Below, piece after piece: positions 1 through 9,503 of a stretch of DNA of 64,000 bases (position 1 is its first letter; every line of letters starts with the position of its first letter). The stretch spans positions 2,170,001 to 2,234,000 of the forward strand of contig CAVWDZ010000001.1 of the NCBI GenBank assembly GCA_963753905.1, in the 5' to 3' direction. The stretch comes from Bog-756 sp963753905 (GTDB taxonomy: Bacteria; Actinomycetota; Acidimicrobiia; Acidimicrobiales; RAAP-2). Under the pieces are notes generated by a model, which was not told the origin of the DNA, did no database searches, and saw only the letters and a list, made by a program, of their open reading frames with translations. The translations under genes were made by a program, and so were the position numbers.

Positions 1-165
1 TGCAGTATAGTTAGTTCCGCTAACTAATGCTCCGGGTCGCTATACCCTGACAACCAGCGTCGGTGTCTAGTCCTTTCTCAGAATTGGCGATACGGCCTAT
101 GCATACGGCGTATATGTATATGAGATATACGAAATTGGCGAAACGGCCCTCCTCGGACTGCGGGC
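1..165. other. AT-richer intergenic segment with short repeats
   Basis: No gene is seen here. The stretch is visibly richer in A and T than the rest of the window. It contains a 7-bp perfect inverted repeat (8-14 with 20-26, loop TTCCG) without a following T run, so it is not a convincing terminator. It also holds a 16-base near-direct repeat (82-97 and 133-148, aattggcgatacggcc against aattggcgaaacggcc). It lies just downstream of the first acyltransferase. It could be the edge of an accessory segment or a regulatory region for a gene left of the window; neither can be decided here. Confidence 0.5.
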
Positions 166-2193
166 TCAACCCTCACGACCCAGCGCGGCCAGCTGCGGCA
201 GGATCTTCGGCGCCAGGTACGCCCCCCCGTCCAGGGTGGTGTGGATCCCGTCCGGCTGGCGCACCACCTTTCCGCCGATGGTCCAGGTGAACCGACCGTG
301 CGGGTCGAGGTACTCGTGCAGCGGCACCACCGCCACCCTGCCCGGGTCGCGTGCGGCCACCGCTGTGATGATCCGGTTGAGCTGGTCCACGCGGGCAGGG
401 TCGTCGGCCGGCCAGGAACCGCCGTCGGGTTGCTCGCCGTTGTCGAAGTAGGGGGCGGTGAAGAGGCCCACCTTCGCCCCACCGGAACCGAGGATGGCCA
501 CTGCCCGCTCGAGCTGCATCGTCTCGTAGGCGTCGAAGGCGGGATCGCCCAGATGCTGCCATCGACCCTCGTACGTCCGGTCCTGGACCTCCCACCAACC
601 GATGATCAGGCCGACCACCTGGGGGTGCAGTTGGCGGATGTCGTCGGCCCACCAGGACGGCCACAGCGGGCAATTGGGAAATGGGTCTCCGACGACGCCG
701 CGGTCCTCGAGCGGAAGGGCGAGGGCGACTCCACAGCCGACGTGGGAGCGGCCGCCGAGATCGACTCCGTACCGCACGGCGTAGGGGGCCAACCCGACCC
801 CCACGGTCAGGGCGAGCGAGTCCCCGACCAGGAGGGTGCGGACGCGGCTGCCTGCACCGGCGAAGGAGGACACCTGGACCGCCTGCCACTCGGCGCGCAC
901 TGCGGCCGGTCCCGAGGGGGCGACCGGCGTTGCGGACGCGGCGGGCACCACGCTCATCGCGGCAACCACGGCGGCAGTCACGGCAACCGCGGCGGGCGCG
1001 AGGGCGCGGGCGGAGCGCCAGAAGGTCCCGAGCATGATCGGCCGTTCGAGTAGGGCGAAGCTGACGACGGCGAGCCCGAGGGTGCAGGCGGTACGCACGG
1101 CCAGGAGGTCCGCCCCGCTCAATCCGGTCCGCTCGGCGTCGACGAACACGGTGACCGGGAAGTGCCAGAGGTAGACGCCATAGGAGATGGAGCCCAACCA
1201 CACCAGCGGTGACAGCGAGAGGACCCGGGCCAAGCCGGAGCGTGGAAGGCACACCACGGCGGTGATGACCGCCGCAGTCGAGAGGGCGACCAGGGCGAAC
1301 CCGCCCCGGTACGCGGCCGCCGACGTCCCGGTCAGCGTGCAGGAGAGGACGACGAGCACGGCCATACCGGCCAGGCCTGCGGCCGCCACGCCACGGCGGG
1401 CCCGAATGCTGCGGGCGACCGGGTCCATCCCCTCCTGACCCCTGCGCAGCTGGACGATGGTGAGCGCGCAGGCCAGCGCCGCGCCGACCAGGATGCACTG
1501 GGCGTGGGTGTCGGTGCCGAAGTAGAGGCGGGTGGTATTGGCGGATGGGTTGTAGAGGAGGGCCATCTCGAGCGCCGAGGCCAGCGCGCCGGCCAGCGAG
1601 ACGACCAACAGGGCCCGGACCCCGCGGACCACGCTCCGGCTCAGGCTCATCACCGCCAGCACCACGAAGGGCCACACCAGGTAGAACTGCTCCTCGACGG
1701 CCAGCGACCAGATGTGGGTGAGCGGGGATGGCGGCGAGGTGCTCGTGAAGTAGCTGCCGCTGGCGGCGATCTGCCACCAGTTGGAGAAATAGCCCAGCGA
1801 CGAGAGGACGCTCATCCGGAAGTCGGGGTACTGGCCGACGGGCTCGGCAAACCGGACCACCAGACTGACCACCACCAGGATGACGATCAACGCCGGGAGC
1901 AGTCTGCGGGCACGCCGCAGCCAGAAGCCGGCGAGGCCGATCCGGCCGCGCCCCCGGAACTCGCCGACCAGGAGCCCGGTGATGAGGAAGCCCGAGAGGA
2001 CGAAGAACACGTCCACGCCGAAGAAACCGCCCTCGAGCCCTCCCACGCCGAAATGGAAGGCCAGGACCAAGAGGACGGCCACCGCCCGGAGCCCGTCGAG
2101 ACCGACAGCCCTCTCCCTGCCGGTCGCGGATGGCCGTGCCGCCAGTGGCCCGGCGTCGCGAGTCACCCCCAGCTCCACTGCACCGATCTCCAC
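166..2193 (-). CDS. Membrane acyltransferase 3 with C-terminal SGNH domain (OafA/YrhL-like)
   Basis: The product (675 aa) probably transfers an acyl group, typically acetyl, to a surface polysaccharide or glycolipid outside the membrane. Residues about 25-390 form an Acyltransferase_3 domain with about ten membrane segments. The conserved His is in AFHFG (about residue 47), with FFVLSGFLIT and WSLAVEEQFYLVWP. The C-terminal SGNH/GDSL-like domain has VGDSLA near residue 455 and a terminal DGIHTT. I chose the GTG at 2193 because a GGGGAGGA ribosome site precedes it and a longer reading would overlap the divergent gene. It is a close paralogue of the gene ending at 3889. The acyl donor and glycan acceptor cannot be read from sequence. 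Confidence 0.88.
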   Translation of the reverse strand: MEIGAVELGVTRDAGPLAARPSATGRERAVGLDGLRAVAVLLVLAFHFGVGGLEGGFFGVDVFFVLSGFLITGLLVGEFRGRGRIGLAGFWLRRARRLLPALIVILVVVSLVVRFAEPVGQYPDFRMSVLSSLGYFSNWWQIAASGSYFTSTSPPSPLTHIWSLAVEEQFYLVWPFVVLAVMSLSRSVVRGVRALLVVSLAGALASALEMALLYNPSANTTRLYFGTDTHAQCILVGAALACALTIVQLRRGQEGMDPVARSIRARRGVAAAGLAGMAVLVVLSCTLTGTSAAAYRGGFALVALSTAAVITAVVCLPRSGLARVLSLSPLVWLGSISYGVYLWHFPVTVFVDAERTGLSGADLLAVRTACTLGLAVVSFALLERPIMLGTFWRSARALAPAAVAVTAAVVAAMSVVPAASATPVAPSGPAAVRAEWQAVQVSSFAGAGSRVRTLLVGDSLALTVGVGLAPYAVRYGVDLGGRSHVGCGVALALPLEDRGVVGDPFPNCPLWPSWWADDIRQLHPQVVGLIIGWWEVQDRTYEGRWQHLGDPAFDAYETMQLERAVAILGSGGAKVGLFTAPYFDNGEQPDGGSWPADDPARVDQLNRIITAVAARDPGRVAVVPLHEYLDPHGRFTWTIGGKVVRQPDGIHTTLDGGAYLAPKILPQLAALGREG

Positions 2194-2210
2194 GTTCCTC
2201 CCCGTGTCCA

Positions 2211-2216
2211 ACGGTA
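2211..2216 (-). promoter_or_regulatory. Probable -10 hexamer of the acyltransferase gene
   Basis: TACCGT on the minus strand lies 17 bases before the GTG at 2193, leaving room for the ribosome site. It is back to back with the plus-strand hexamer at 2261. No clear -35 box is seen. Confidence 0.4.
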
Positions 2217-2260
2217 GCCGACCGCTTCCGGCAGCTCTCGGGCCGGTCCGGGTCCGTCGG

Positions 2261-2266
2261 TACAGT
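2261..2266 (+). promoter_or_regulatory. -10 hexamer of a leaderless transcript
   Basis: TACAGT is followed by seven bases and then the GTG at 2274, so transcription would start at or next to the start codon. No ribosome site precedes that codon. Confidence 0.55.
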
Positions 2267-2273
2267 GCGTGGC

Positions 2274-3920
2274 GTGGCTCGAGGCACCCTCTCCCCGACC
2301 GTGCCAGCCGGTGCCGGACCCGACGTGGCATTCGCAGCACCTGGCACCGAGGCAGCCCCCGATCCCGTTCGGCGGCGCGCCCGGTCGGAACGGTGGCCGA
2401 CCGCAGTGCTGGTCGGCGCCTTTGCCGTCTCCCGGCTCATCGCCGCCGCCGCCGGGGTGCGCTTCGACGACAGCGTGCTCCGGGGGACCCGGCTCACCGA
2501 CAAGTGGCAGCTGCTCGACGTCCATCTGCTTCGCACCGACCTGATCGAGAGCGTCTGGCACCTCAACAGCCAGCCTCCGCTGTACAACCTCTACGGCGGG
2601 CTGGTCCTCTGGCTACCGACCGGGTTGCGGCACCCCGTCGAGACCGCCTGCGGGCTGGCCCTCGGACTGGTGATCGTCCTGTGCACCTACCACCTGCTCC
2701 TCGAGCTCACGGTGCCGCGGGGAGTGGCGCTCGGCGTGACCCTGGTGGGGGTCGTGGCATCACCGGCATATCTGTTGTACGAGAACTGGCTCGACTACGC
2801 AGAGCCGACAGCCGCGCTCGGGACGTTCGCCGCCTGGTGCCTCGTCCGCTACCTGCGGACCGGTCGGGCCCGGTACGGGCTCGGGTTCTTCGGTGGCTAC
2901 GCGGGCGTGGTGCTGCTCGACAGCACGTTCCAGATCGAGTGGATGCTGGTCGGGCTCGTCGTCGTCCTGGTCGTCCTGCGCGCCCGGTGGCGACAGGTCC
3001 TGGCCGTGGCCGCGGTGCCAGTGCTCCTCGTCGCCACCTGGTACATGAAGGACATCGTGCTCTTCGGCACCACCACGACCAGCAGCTGGCTGGGCATGAA
3101 CCTGGCCCGCTCGGTCCTGTTCAAGGCGCCGCCGGCCACCATCGCCGGGCTCGAGCGCCGGGGCACCCTGGGCCCGCTCGCCTCGGTACCGGCCTTCGGG
3201 CCGCCGAGCGCCTACGTCCCGAGGTTCGCGCATCCGACCGCCCAGGCCGACCGGGCCCTCGGGGCGCTGTACAAGGCCGACGGCGCCACCAACTTCAACA
3301 ACCCGATCTACATCACCGTCTCCTCGCAGTACCTCCACGACGACCTGGCCTACATCGCGGCCCGCCCGGGCGAGTACGTCACGGACATCGACCGAGCCGT
3401 ACAGGTCTGGCTCGTCCCGAGCGATCAGAACTTCGCCAACTCTCTGGACTGGCCGGCGGTGCGCGGGTACGCATCGGTCTACGACCGTGCCGTCGAATGG
3501 CAACCGGTCATGGACCCGGCGGCCGCGGAGGTCGTCTTCGAGCGCCGACCGAGCCCCCTCTCGTGGCTCTCGCTCCAAGCTGTCGCCGTCTACGCACTTG
3601 CCCTCATCGGGACGCCCGTGCTGGCCTGGCGGCGGCGGCGCGACGAGGCGACCGCCGGCACGCTGCTCATCCTCTGGTGGACGACGGCCTACGCCTTCGC
3701 GACCGGCTCGCTCATCGAGATCGGAGAGAACGAGCGGTTCCGCTTCGAGCTCGGAACGGTTCCCCTCGTCCTGGCAATCGTTGTCGTGACCGCGGCGGTC
3801 CGGGCAGTGTGGTCGGCGAGGGGGCCGACACGGCACCAGCGCGTGCCGGCCGCCCCGGCGAATGCCGGTGAGATCGAGAGCTCACCGGTCAGCCCCGGTT
3901 CCGTGTTGCCCGGAACGTGA
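2274..3920 (+). CDS. Multi-pass membrane glycosyltransferase-like protein (GT-C type)
   Basis: The product (548 aa) has a short hydrophilic N-terminus, about ten hydrophobic segments and a long exoplasmic stretch around residues 290-430. After the first membrane segment the loop carries acidic residues and HLNSQPPLYN, which resembles the first loop of GT39/ArnT-like lipid-linked-sugar transferases. The likely role is adding a sugar from a polyprenyl-phosphate donor outside the membrane; this rests on topology and that motif only. The GTG start follows a leaderless promoter, and further upstream starts would overlap the divergent acyltransferase. Its last 32 bases overlap the 3' end of the convergent gene ending at 3889. 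Donor and acceptor are unknown. Confidence 0.7.
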   Translation: MARGTLSPTVPAGAGPDVAFAAPGTEAAPDPVRRRARSERWPTAVLVGAFAVSRLIAAAAGVRFDDSVLRGTRLTDKWQLLDVHLLRTDLIESVWHLNSQPPLYNLYGGLVLWLPTGLRHPVETACGLALGLVIVLCTYHLLLELTVPRGVALGVTLVGVVASPAYLLYENWLDYAEPTAALGTFAAWCLVRYLRTGRARYGLGFFGGYAGVVLLDSTFQIEWMLVGLVVVLVVLRARWRQVLAVAAVPVLLVATWYMKDIVLFGTTTTSSWLGMNLARSVLFKAPPATIAGLERRGTLGPLASVPAFGPPSAYVPRFAHPTAQADRALGALYKADGATNFNNPIYITVSSQYLHDDLAYIAARPGEYVTDIDRAVQVWLVPSDQNFANSLDWPAVRGYASVYDRAVEWQPVMDPAAAEVVFERRPSPLSWLSLQAVAVYALALIGTPVLAWRRRRDEATAGTLLILWWTTAYAFATGSLIEIGENERFRFELGTVPLVLAIVVVTAAVRAVWSARGPTRHQRVPAAPANAGEIESSPVSPGSVLPGT

Positions 3921-5922
3921 GGCCGCTCTCGGCCACCGGCGGGAGGAGGATCGGCTGCAGCCACTCACCGCCGGGCTTGGAGATGTGGATCCCGTCGGCC
4001 CACCGCACGGTGATCTCGTCGATCGTCGACTGGAACTGGCCGTGCGGGTCGAGGATCCGGTTGAGGTCGACCACCGTGACCACCCCGGGGTGGCGGGCCG
4101 CGACCTGGGTCAGGATCCTGTTGAAGTCCTGCACCCGAACAGGGCTGTCCTCCGGGGAGAGGGTGCCGTCGATCGATTCGTTGATCGGGTCGATGTAGGG
4201 CATCGTGAACAGCATCACGTGGGCGCCCCCGGCAGACAGGACGTCGACCGCGTGCTCGATCTCGTCCTCGTTGTGCTTGTACCACGCGGGCTGGGTGATG
4301 TTGACCAGGTGGCCCTGGTAGACGTGGTCGAGGATGTCCCACCGCCCCATGAGCAGCCCGGTGACCTCGGGGTGGAAGACGGCCATCTGGTGGGCCCAGA
4401 GCGTCGGCCAGGTCCGGCAGTCAGACTCGGGATCGTCCACCTCGCCGTTGGTGGTCGAGATGGTCGGGAGGTCGTCGAGGTCGCACCCGAGGACCGCCTT
4501 GTCGATGAGCTTGACCCCGTAGCGCTGCACGCTGTCCACCTCGAGTCCGATCCCCATGGTCACCGCCAGGGAGTCGCCCACCAGGTAGAACCGGATCGGG
4601 TGGGTGCTGAAGGCCCGTGCCCGGGCCAGCGCCGCATGCTCGGCGGCGGGCATGGTCGTGGGGATGCGTGGGGCGGCGGTGGCCGGCACCACCGTGCCGG
4701 CCACGACCACCGCAACCGTGACCCCCATCACGGCGAGCGCCGGGGTGATCGATCGCACAGAGCGCCAGAACGTCCCATACATCACCGGCCGCTCCACCAG
4801 GCGGTAGCTCGCCGCGGCGAGGGCCACGGTCGTCGCGAAGCGGATCGCGAGCAGGGCCAGCCCGGTGGTGTGGGTCCGGGCGGGGTCGACGAAGATGGAG
4901 ACCGGGAAGTGCCAGAGGTACGCGCCATAGGAGATGGTCCCGAGCAGGACCAGTGGCCGGGTGGCCAGCACCCGGGCGATCGGCCCCCTCGGCACGCAGA
5001 TCGCGGCCACGATGACCGCTGCCGCGGCGAGGGCCGAGACGGCGAACCCGCCGCGGTAGTCGAAGGGGGTGGTGCCGGTGAGCCGGGTGGAGAGCACGAA
5101 CGTCACGACGCAACCGGCCAGGCCACAGACGACCAGAACCGTCCGCAACCAGGGCGAGGCGGCCGCCGGCGCCATCCCCTCCCCACCTCTCCGGAGCTGG
5201 ACGAGGGTCAGCACGCATGCCACACAGGCCCCGATCAGGATCGACTGCGCGTGGGTGTCGGTGCCGAAGTAGAGCCGAGTGGTGTCGTGGCCCGGGTGGT
5301 AGAGCAGCGCCATCTCGATCGCCGAGGCCACCGCGCCCACCGCGGAGAGGAGCAGCAGGACGCGGACCCCACGCCGGAAGGTCGAGCACGCCGCCATGAC
5401 CACCAGGACCACCAGCGGCCACACCAGGTAGAACTGCTCCTCGAGGGACAGCGACCAGGTGTGGGTCAGCGGCGAGACGGCCCCGGTCTGGTTGAAGTAA
5501 TTGCCGTTGACCGCGATCTGCCACCAGTTGGAGAAGTAGAAGAGCGCGGAGAGCGCGTCCATCCGGTAGCCGGGGTAGGTCCCCGGCGCGGCCACGAACC
5601 GGACCAGGAGCGTGACCGCCACCAGCACGATCAAGAGGGCGGGCAGCAGTCTCCGGGCGCGGCGCAACCAGAAGGCCGAGAGCTTGATCCGGCGCCGCTT
5701 GCGGAACTCACCGATCAAGAGACCCGTGATCAGGTAGCCGGAGAGGACGTAGAAGATGTCCAGGCTGAAGAAGCCGCCCTTCAGCCACCCCACGCCGAAG
5801 TGGAACCCCATGATGATGAGGAGGGCCACCGCGCGCAGGCCGTCGAGCGCGACCACGCGCTCCTTGCCGGTTGCCGACGGCCGGGCCTCCGACGCGGTCA
5901 CCGGCTCGGCCAGGGGCTCCAT
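3889..5922 (-). CDS. Membrane acyltransferase 3 with C-terminal SGNH domain (OafA/YrhL-like)
   Basis: This 677-aa product has the same layout as the gene ending at 166: an Acyltransferase_3 domain (His about 41 in GFHFG, FYVLSGYLITG, WSLSLEEQFYLVWP) and a C-terminal SGNH domain (VGDSLA near 448, DGIHISKPGG near 644). The two are obvious paralogues, perhaps acting on different positions or glycans. The ATG at 5922 overlaps the upstream stop codon (TGATG), which fixes the start and implies translational coupling. It is the last gene of a minus-strand operon of membrane glycosyltransferases, suggesting it acylates their product. Confidence 0.88.
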   Translation of the reverse strand: MEPLAEPVTASEARPSATGKERVVALDGLRAVALLIIMGFHFGVGWLKGGFFSLDIFYVLSGYLITGLLIGEFRKRRRIKLSAFWLRRARRLLPALLIVLVAVTLLVRFVAAPGTYPGYRMDALSALFYFSNWWQIAVNGNYFNQTGAVSPLTHTWSLSLEEQFYLVWPLVVLVVMAACSTFRRGVRVLLLLSAVGAVASAIEMALLYHPGHDTTRLYFGTDTHAQSILIGACVACVLTLVQLRRGGEGMAPAAASPWLRTVLVVCGLAGCVVTFVLSTRLTGTTPFDYRGGFAVSALAAAAVIVAAICVPRGPIARVLATRPLVLLGTISYGAYLWHFPVSIFVDPARTHTTGLALLAIRFATTVALAAASYRLVERPVMYGTFWRSVRSITPALAVMGVTVAVVVAGTVVPATAAPRIPTTMPAAEHAALARARAFSTHPIRFYLVGDSLAVTMGIGLEVDSVQRYGVKLIDKAVLGCDLDDLPTISTTNGEVDDPESDCRTWPTLWAHQMAVFHPEVTGLLMGRWDILDHVYQGHLVNITQPAWYKHNEDEIEHAVDVLSAGGAHVMLFTMPYIDPINESIDGTLSPEDSPVRVQDFNRILTQVAARHPGVVTVVDLNRILDPHGQFQSTIDEITVRWADGIHISKPGGEWLQPILLPPVAESGLTFRATRNRG

Positions 5923-7958
5923 CAGAGGCTCCGGTCTGCGGATGACCGTGAGGCCAGCACGCAGGATGCTGCCGCCATGATCGAGGGGACGCTGCCAGCT
6001 GCCGGGCCGGCCGAACAGCGGGCCAGGTCGGTCGCCGCCGGGACCACCGACGCGTGCGTGCGAGCGGCGCCCGACCACACCCAGGCATCGGCCGTGCGCG
6101 CTGGGGGCCGTCCGGTGGCCGCGGTCATCAGCACGACGATGTCGCGCACCAGGTGGACCCGCTCGTAGACGGGGAGCGACTGGGGATCGGGGAGCACCAC
6201 CAGGGTCACCCCCCAGCCGTCCAGTGCGTCCCGTGTGGCGGTGATCTCGGCCGCGGTGACCGTCTGGGGCGTCTCGGAGACCGAGAGGTTGCCGATCGCG
6301 ACCTGACCCGCTCGCTCGGTCCCGGCCCTGGAGGGCAGCGCGCCCGGGCCGCCGCCGCCGACCATGGCGAAGGTCATCCCGCTGGTGGCCTGCCAGGTCA
6401 TCGCGCTCTGGTAGTAGGCGAAGGGCACCGGGAACACGAGGGCGACCTGTCCGGGTGCGAGGCCCGGGGCGACCGTGCGGAACCAGGTCGGCACGACCAC
6501 GGACTGGACGGTGAGCGGCAGTCCCTGGCCGTAGTAGACCGCGATCGGCACGAGCCCGACCGCGGCCACCGCGAGAGCGGCCAGCGCTCCGGCCCAGGAC
6601 CGCCCGGCACGATCGCTGTGCCGCGGACCTGCCGCGGAGGCGACCCGGCGGCCGACCGCTCGGTGGGTGTGGTCGACGATGAGCCCGAGCATGACCGCAG
6701 CAGACAGGTAGGTCACCAGGAGGAACCGGCTCGGGATCACGTTGTCAAGCTGGGGCAGGCCCGCGAAGAGCCGCCACGGGGTCCAATGGCCCTCCTGCAC
6801 ACCGAGCGCGAGCCAGGCCGAGAGCACCCCGATCGCCCCGAAGAACCAGAGGCGGCGGTCGCGGTGCCACACGAGCACGCCGGCAGCCAGCACGGCGAAC
6901 AGCCCGATCCCGAAGTAGACGGCGGAGCGGGTCGGCGCCTGGTAGCCACCGAACCGGTGGGCCAAGGCGAGGAGCTGGGCCGAGGGCGCAGACGGCCAGG
7001 TGAGCTGCCCGAGCGTGGTGCCGAACTGGCTGATCTCCGAGTGGGGACCCCAGATCCCACCGGAGAGATGCGCCGGGCCGGCCAGCGCGAACCAGGTCGG
7101 GTAGGCCGACAGGAGCGCCGACGTACCCGCCGCCGCCCCGAGCCCGATGCCGCCGTACCGGAGCCGGCCGCGGACCCGGTCCAGGCGGAGGAGCGCGCCG
7201 AGAGCCAGGAGCACCGCCGCGATGCCGGCGGTCACCGCCACGATGGCGAGCACCTCGGTCCCCACGAGGAGCTGGAGGGCCATGAGGACCCCGAGCAGGA
7301 CGCCGACCGGGACGGGACGCCGGCGCTGGCGGACCAGTAGCTCGTCGAGACACACGACGATCAGCGGGGGGACCGCTGCGAAGCCGAGCATCAGGTGACC
7401 GTCGGTCAGCGCGGTGAGGACGAACGGCGAGAACCCGTAGAGCAGTCCGCCGAGGAACGCCGCCGGGGACCAGGTCACCCACCGCTGCAGGAGCACGAAC
7501 ATCGCCAGGGCCGAGAGGGCGGGGCTGAGGGTGAGCGCCACATTGAGGGAGGCGACCGGTCCGAACAGCCAGGTGACCGGGGCGAGCGGTACGCCGAGGC
7601 CGACCTCGGCGGTGTTGGCCAGCAGGTTCACCCCTCCCGGATGGAACAGATCCGTCGAGTAGAGAGGCGAGAGTCCGTGGGAGATGGCGTGCGCGGGCCA
7701 GGCCAGGAACCAGGTCATCAGCGAGGTGTCACCGCAGCCGCACGTCGTGGTCGAGGTCGGATGGCTCGACCAGACGTTCCACCAGACGACCAGCGAGAGA
7801 GCCAGGTAGGCGCCGCCGGCCGCGAGCAGCGCGGTCCCGCCGCTCCAGCGGTCCGGTGCGGGGTCCCGTCCCGACGCGCCGACGGGCCCGGGGTCGGTGC
7901 GTGGTCCCTGCACCCCCGCGGACAGCCCGCCCTCCGGGCGGTCGTCGACGGTGGTCAT
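5922..7958 (-). CDS. Large membrane protein of the CGCGD family (GT-C-like), paralogue 1
   Basis: This 678-aa protein has about 11-13 hydrophobic segments. After the first one comes an exoplasmic loop with TTTCGCGD (residues 70-77), then WFLAWPAHA, LYSTDLFHPGGVNLL and further blocks shared with the two paralogues at 10089-12146 and 12143-14041. A soluble C-terminal part contains WGVTLVVLPDP, also conserved among the three. The topology and the Asp in the first loop fit a GT-C glycosyltransferase using polyprenyl-linked sugars, but I recognise no named member. The ATG overlaps the preceding stop as ATGA, and the stop overlaps the next ATG. A polymerase or transport role cannot be excluded. Confidence 0.7.
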   Translation of the reverse strand: MTTVDDRPEGGLSAGVQGPRTDPGPVGASGRDPAPDRWSGGTALLAAGGAYLALSLVVWWNVWSSHPTSTTTCGCGDTSLMTWFLAWPAHAISHGLSPLYSTDLFHPGGVNLLANTAEVGLGVPLAPVTWLFGPVASLNVALTLSPALSALAMFVLLQRWVTWSPAAFLGGLLYGFSPFVLTALTDGHLMLGFAAVPPLIVVCLDELLVRQRRRPVPVGVLLGVLMALQLLVGTEVLAIVAVTAGIAAVLLALGALLRLDRVRGRLRYGGIGLGAAAGTSALLSAYPTWFALAGPAHLSGGIWGPHSEISQFGTTLGQLTWPSAPSAQLLALAHRFGGYQAPTRSAVYFGIGLFAVLAAGVLVWHRDRRLWFFGAIGVLSAWLALGVQEGHWTPWRLFAGLPQLDNVIPSRFLLVTYLSAAVMLGLIVDHTHRAVGRRVASAAGPRHSDRAGRSWAGALAALAVAAVGLVPIAVYYGQGLPLTVQSVVVPTWFRTVAPGLAPGQVALVFPVPFAYYQSAMTWQATSGMTFAMVGGGGPGALPSRAGTERAGQVAIGNLSVSETPQTVTAAEITATRDALDGWGVTLVVLPDPQSLPVYERVHLVRDIVVLMTAATGRPPARTADAWVWSGAARTHASVVPAATDLARCSAGPAAGSVPSIMAAASCVLASRSSADRSL

Positions 7959-9487
7959 CGGGCTCCGATCCCGATCCCGACGGTGTCGTCCTCGCCCGCC
8001 GCGACGGTGGTGTCCGTCACCGCCGGGGTCGTGTCCCCGGCGGTCCACTGCGCTCCGGGACGGTGCGACCCGAGGCCACCCACGGGCAGTGCCGCGCTGG
8101 CCACCACCGCCCAGACCGCGACGATCCACCACGCGCCCAGTACGGGGAACTCGGTCACCCGGTGGACGGTCGAGAGGATCCAGGGCCCGATGGCGCCGGT
8201 GCCGGTGACCAGCGCACCGGCGACTGCGACCAGGCCCCAGGCAAGTCCCGCCCAGGCCCACCCGTCGTTGGCCGCGCCGATCCGGCGACGCACCGGGGAG
8301 AGGAGCAGTCCGCCCACGACCGCCAGCGGGACGGCGAGGACCAGCACATGGAGGTACGGCGCCATCCCCGCCTCGGTGGCCCGGGCGCGCCCGATCCAGG
8401 TCCCGGCGGGTGAGAAGGCCGACGTCATCCCCCGGGCGTGGAGGACCCGGACCACGACCGGCCACGAGCCCACCAGCGCGAGTGCCACCAGCGCCCTCGC
8501 CACCGGGGGACGCCATCCGCGACGGCGCTCTGCGGTCGGGACCGCGGCCAGCGCGCGCGCGGTCATCAAGAGGATGATCCCGACCGCGGTGACCGCGCCC
8601 TCGTCCTTGGAGAGGCCGGCCACGAGTACCAGGACGAGTGCGACCCCCTGATCCGAGCGGCTCCCCGCACTCTGCAGCCCGAAGGCGATCGCACCGACCG
8701 CCGCCAAGGACCAGATCGGGTCGGCGTAGCCGTTGGTCATGAAGGGCTCGGTGATGCCGAAGGCCACGAGGACGAGCAGGACCGCCGACACGAGCCCGAC
8801 CACCGCCGGTGCGACCGACCCCGCCGTGCCCGGCGCCGGCCGCGCCGCGGCGCGCCTGCCGAGATCGACCACGGCGAAGGCCGCGGCCAAGAGGGCACAG
8901 GTGTTGAGCAGTGCGATCACGACCACGCCGAGGCGTACCGACGTGTTCCCGGTCACGCTGGCCGACACTGCGGCGGCTGCGCTCACCAGGGGCGGGTAGG
9001 CGCTCTGGCCGAGCACCAGGCTCGGCGCCCGCATGTCGATGAGCAGCTGGTGGTGCGGCTGGAGCAACCAACCCGAGCGCATGAGCCAGAGCGCGCGCGC
9101 GTCGAATCCCACCGTAGGCGTCGCGAGGGCGCGCAGGCTCCAGGCGCACGCGCCCACGAGGCAGGCCGCGGCGACTGCACCTACGGCACGGTGTCCACCG
9201 TCGGTGGCCGGGTCCGCTCGGCCGGGCCAGCTCCCCTGCCGCAACGGACGGCGCCACCGGAAGATGACGGCCGACGCCGCGCCCAGGGCGGCGAGGCTGA
9301 CGAACCACCCCATGAACGTGCCGCCTGCGAACAGGAAGCAGGTCGCCGACAGGCCGGCGAGGACCGCGCCGCCGAGGGGCACCACGGGGACGGTCACCCA
9401 GCGGAGTCCGACCAGGACGACGACCGGCGCGAGCCCGGCCGCGGACAGCACGAGGAGCGCAACGACGGCAGCGGGTACGGTGCTCAC
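7955..9487 (-). CDS. Multi-pass membrane protein, probable GT-C glycosyltransferase
   Basis: This 510-aa product is strongly hydrophobic with about 12 membrane segments. Near residue 125 it has GFDARALW, followed by SAYPPLVSAAA, a pattern like the first-loop Asp and the later YPPL block of GT39/PMT-type transferases. It lacks the CGCGD loop and is not an obvious paralogue of its neighbours. The GTG start lies 16 bases after the stop of the small anchored protein and has a G-rich sequence upstream. Its stop overlaps the next start (ATGA). A role in extracytoplasmic sugar transfer is inferred from topology and context; no substrate can be given. Confidence 0.65.
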   Translation of the reverse strand: MSTVPAAVVALLVLSAAGLAPVVVLVGLRWVTVPVVPLGGAVLAGLSATCFLFAGGTFMGWFVSLAALGAASAVIFRWRRPLRQGSWPGRADPATDGGHRAVGAVAAACLVGACAWSLRALATPTVGFDARALWLMRSGWLLQPHHQLLIDMRAPSLVLGQSAYPPLVSAAAAVSASVTGNTSVRLGVVVIALLNTCALLAAAFAVVDLGRRAAARPAPGTAGSVAPAVVGLVSAVLLVLVAFGITEPFMTNGYADPIWSLAAVGAIAFGLQSAGSRSDQGVALVLVLVAGLSKDEGAVTAVGIILLMTARALAAVPTAERRRGWRPPVARALVALALVGSWPVVVRVLHARGMTSAFSPAGTWIGRARATEAGMAPYLHVLVLAVPLAVVGGLLLSPVRRRIGAANDGWAWAGLAWGLVAVAGALVTGTGAIGPWILSTVHRVTEFPVLGAWWIVAVWAVVASAALPVGGLGSHRPGAQWTAGDTTPAVTDTTVAAGEDDTVGIGIGAR

Positions 9488-9503
9488 CGCGCCCCCACGT
9501 CAC

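Noticed and set aside
8..26. Intrinsic terminator at the left edge
   Set aside because: The stem is AT-rich and short, and no T run follows on either strand.
173..2587. An 804-codon minus-strand frame through the first acyltransferase
   Set aside because: It is a shifted frame of the real gene; the acyltransferase and SGNH motifs are in the other frame.
3862..6168. A 768-codon plus-strand open frame opposite the acyltransferase gene
   Set aside because: It is Asp/Arg/Gly/His-rich low-complexity translation, the usual antisense shadow in high-GC DNA; the minus strand carries a full domain architecture.
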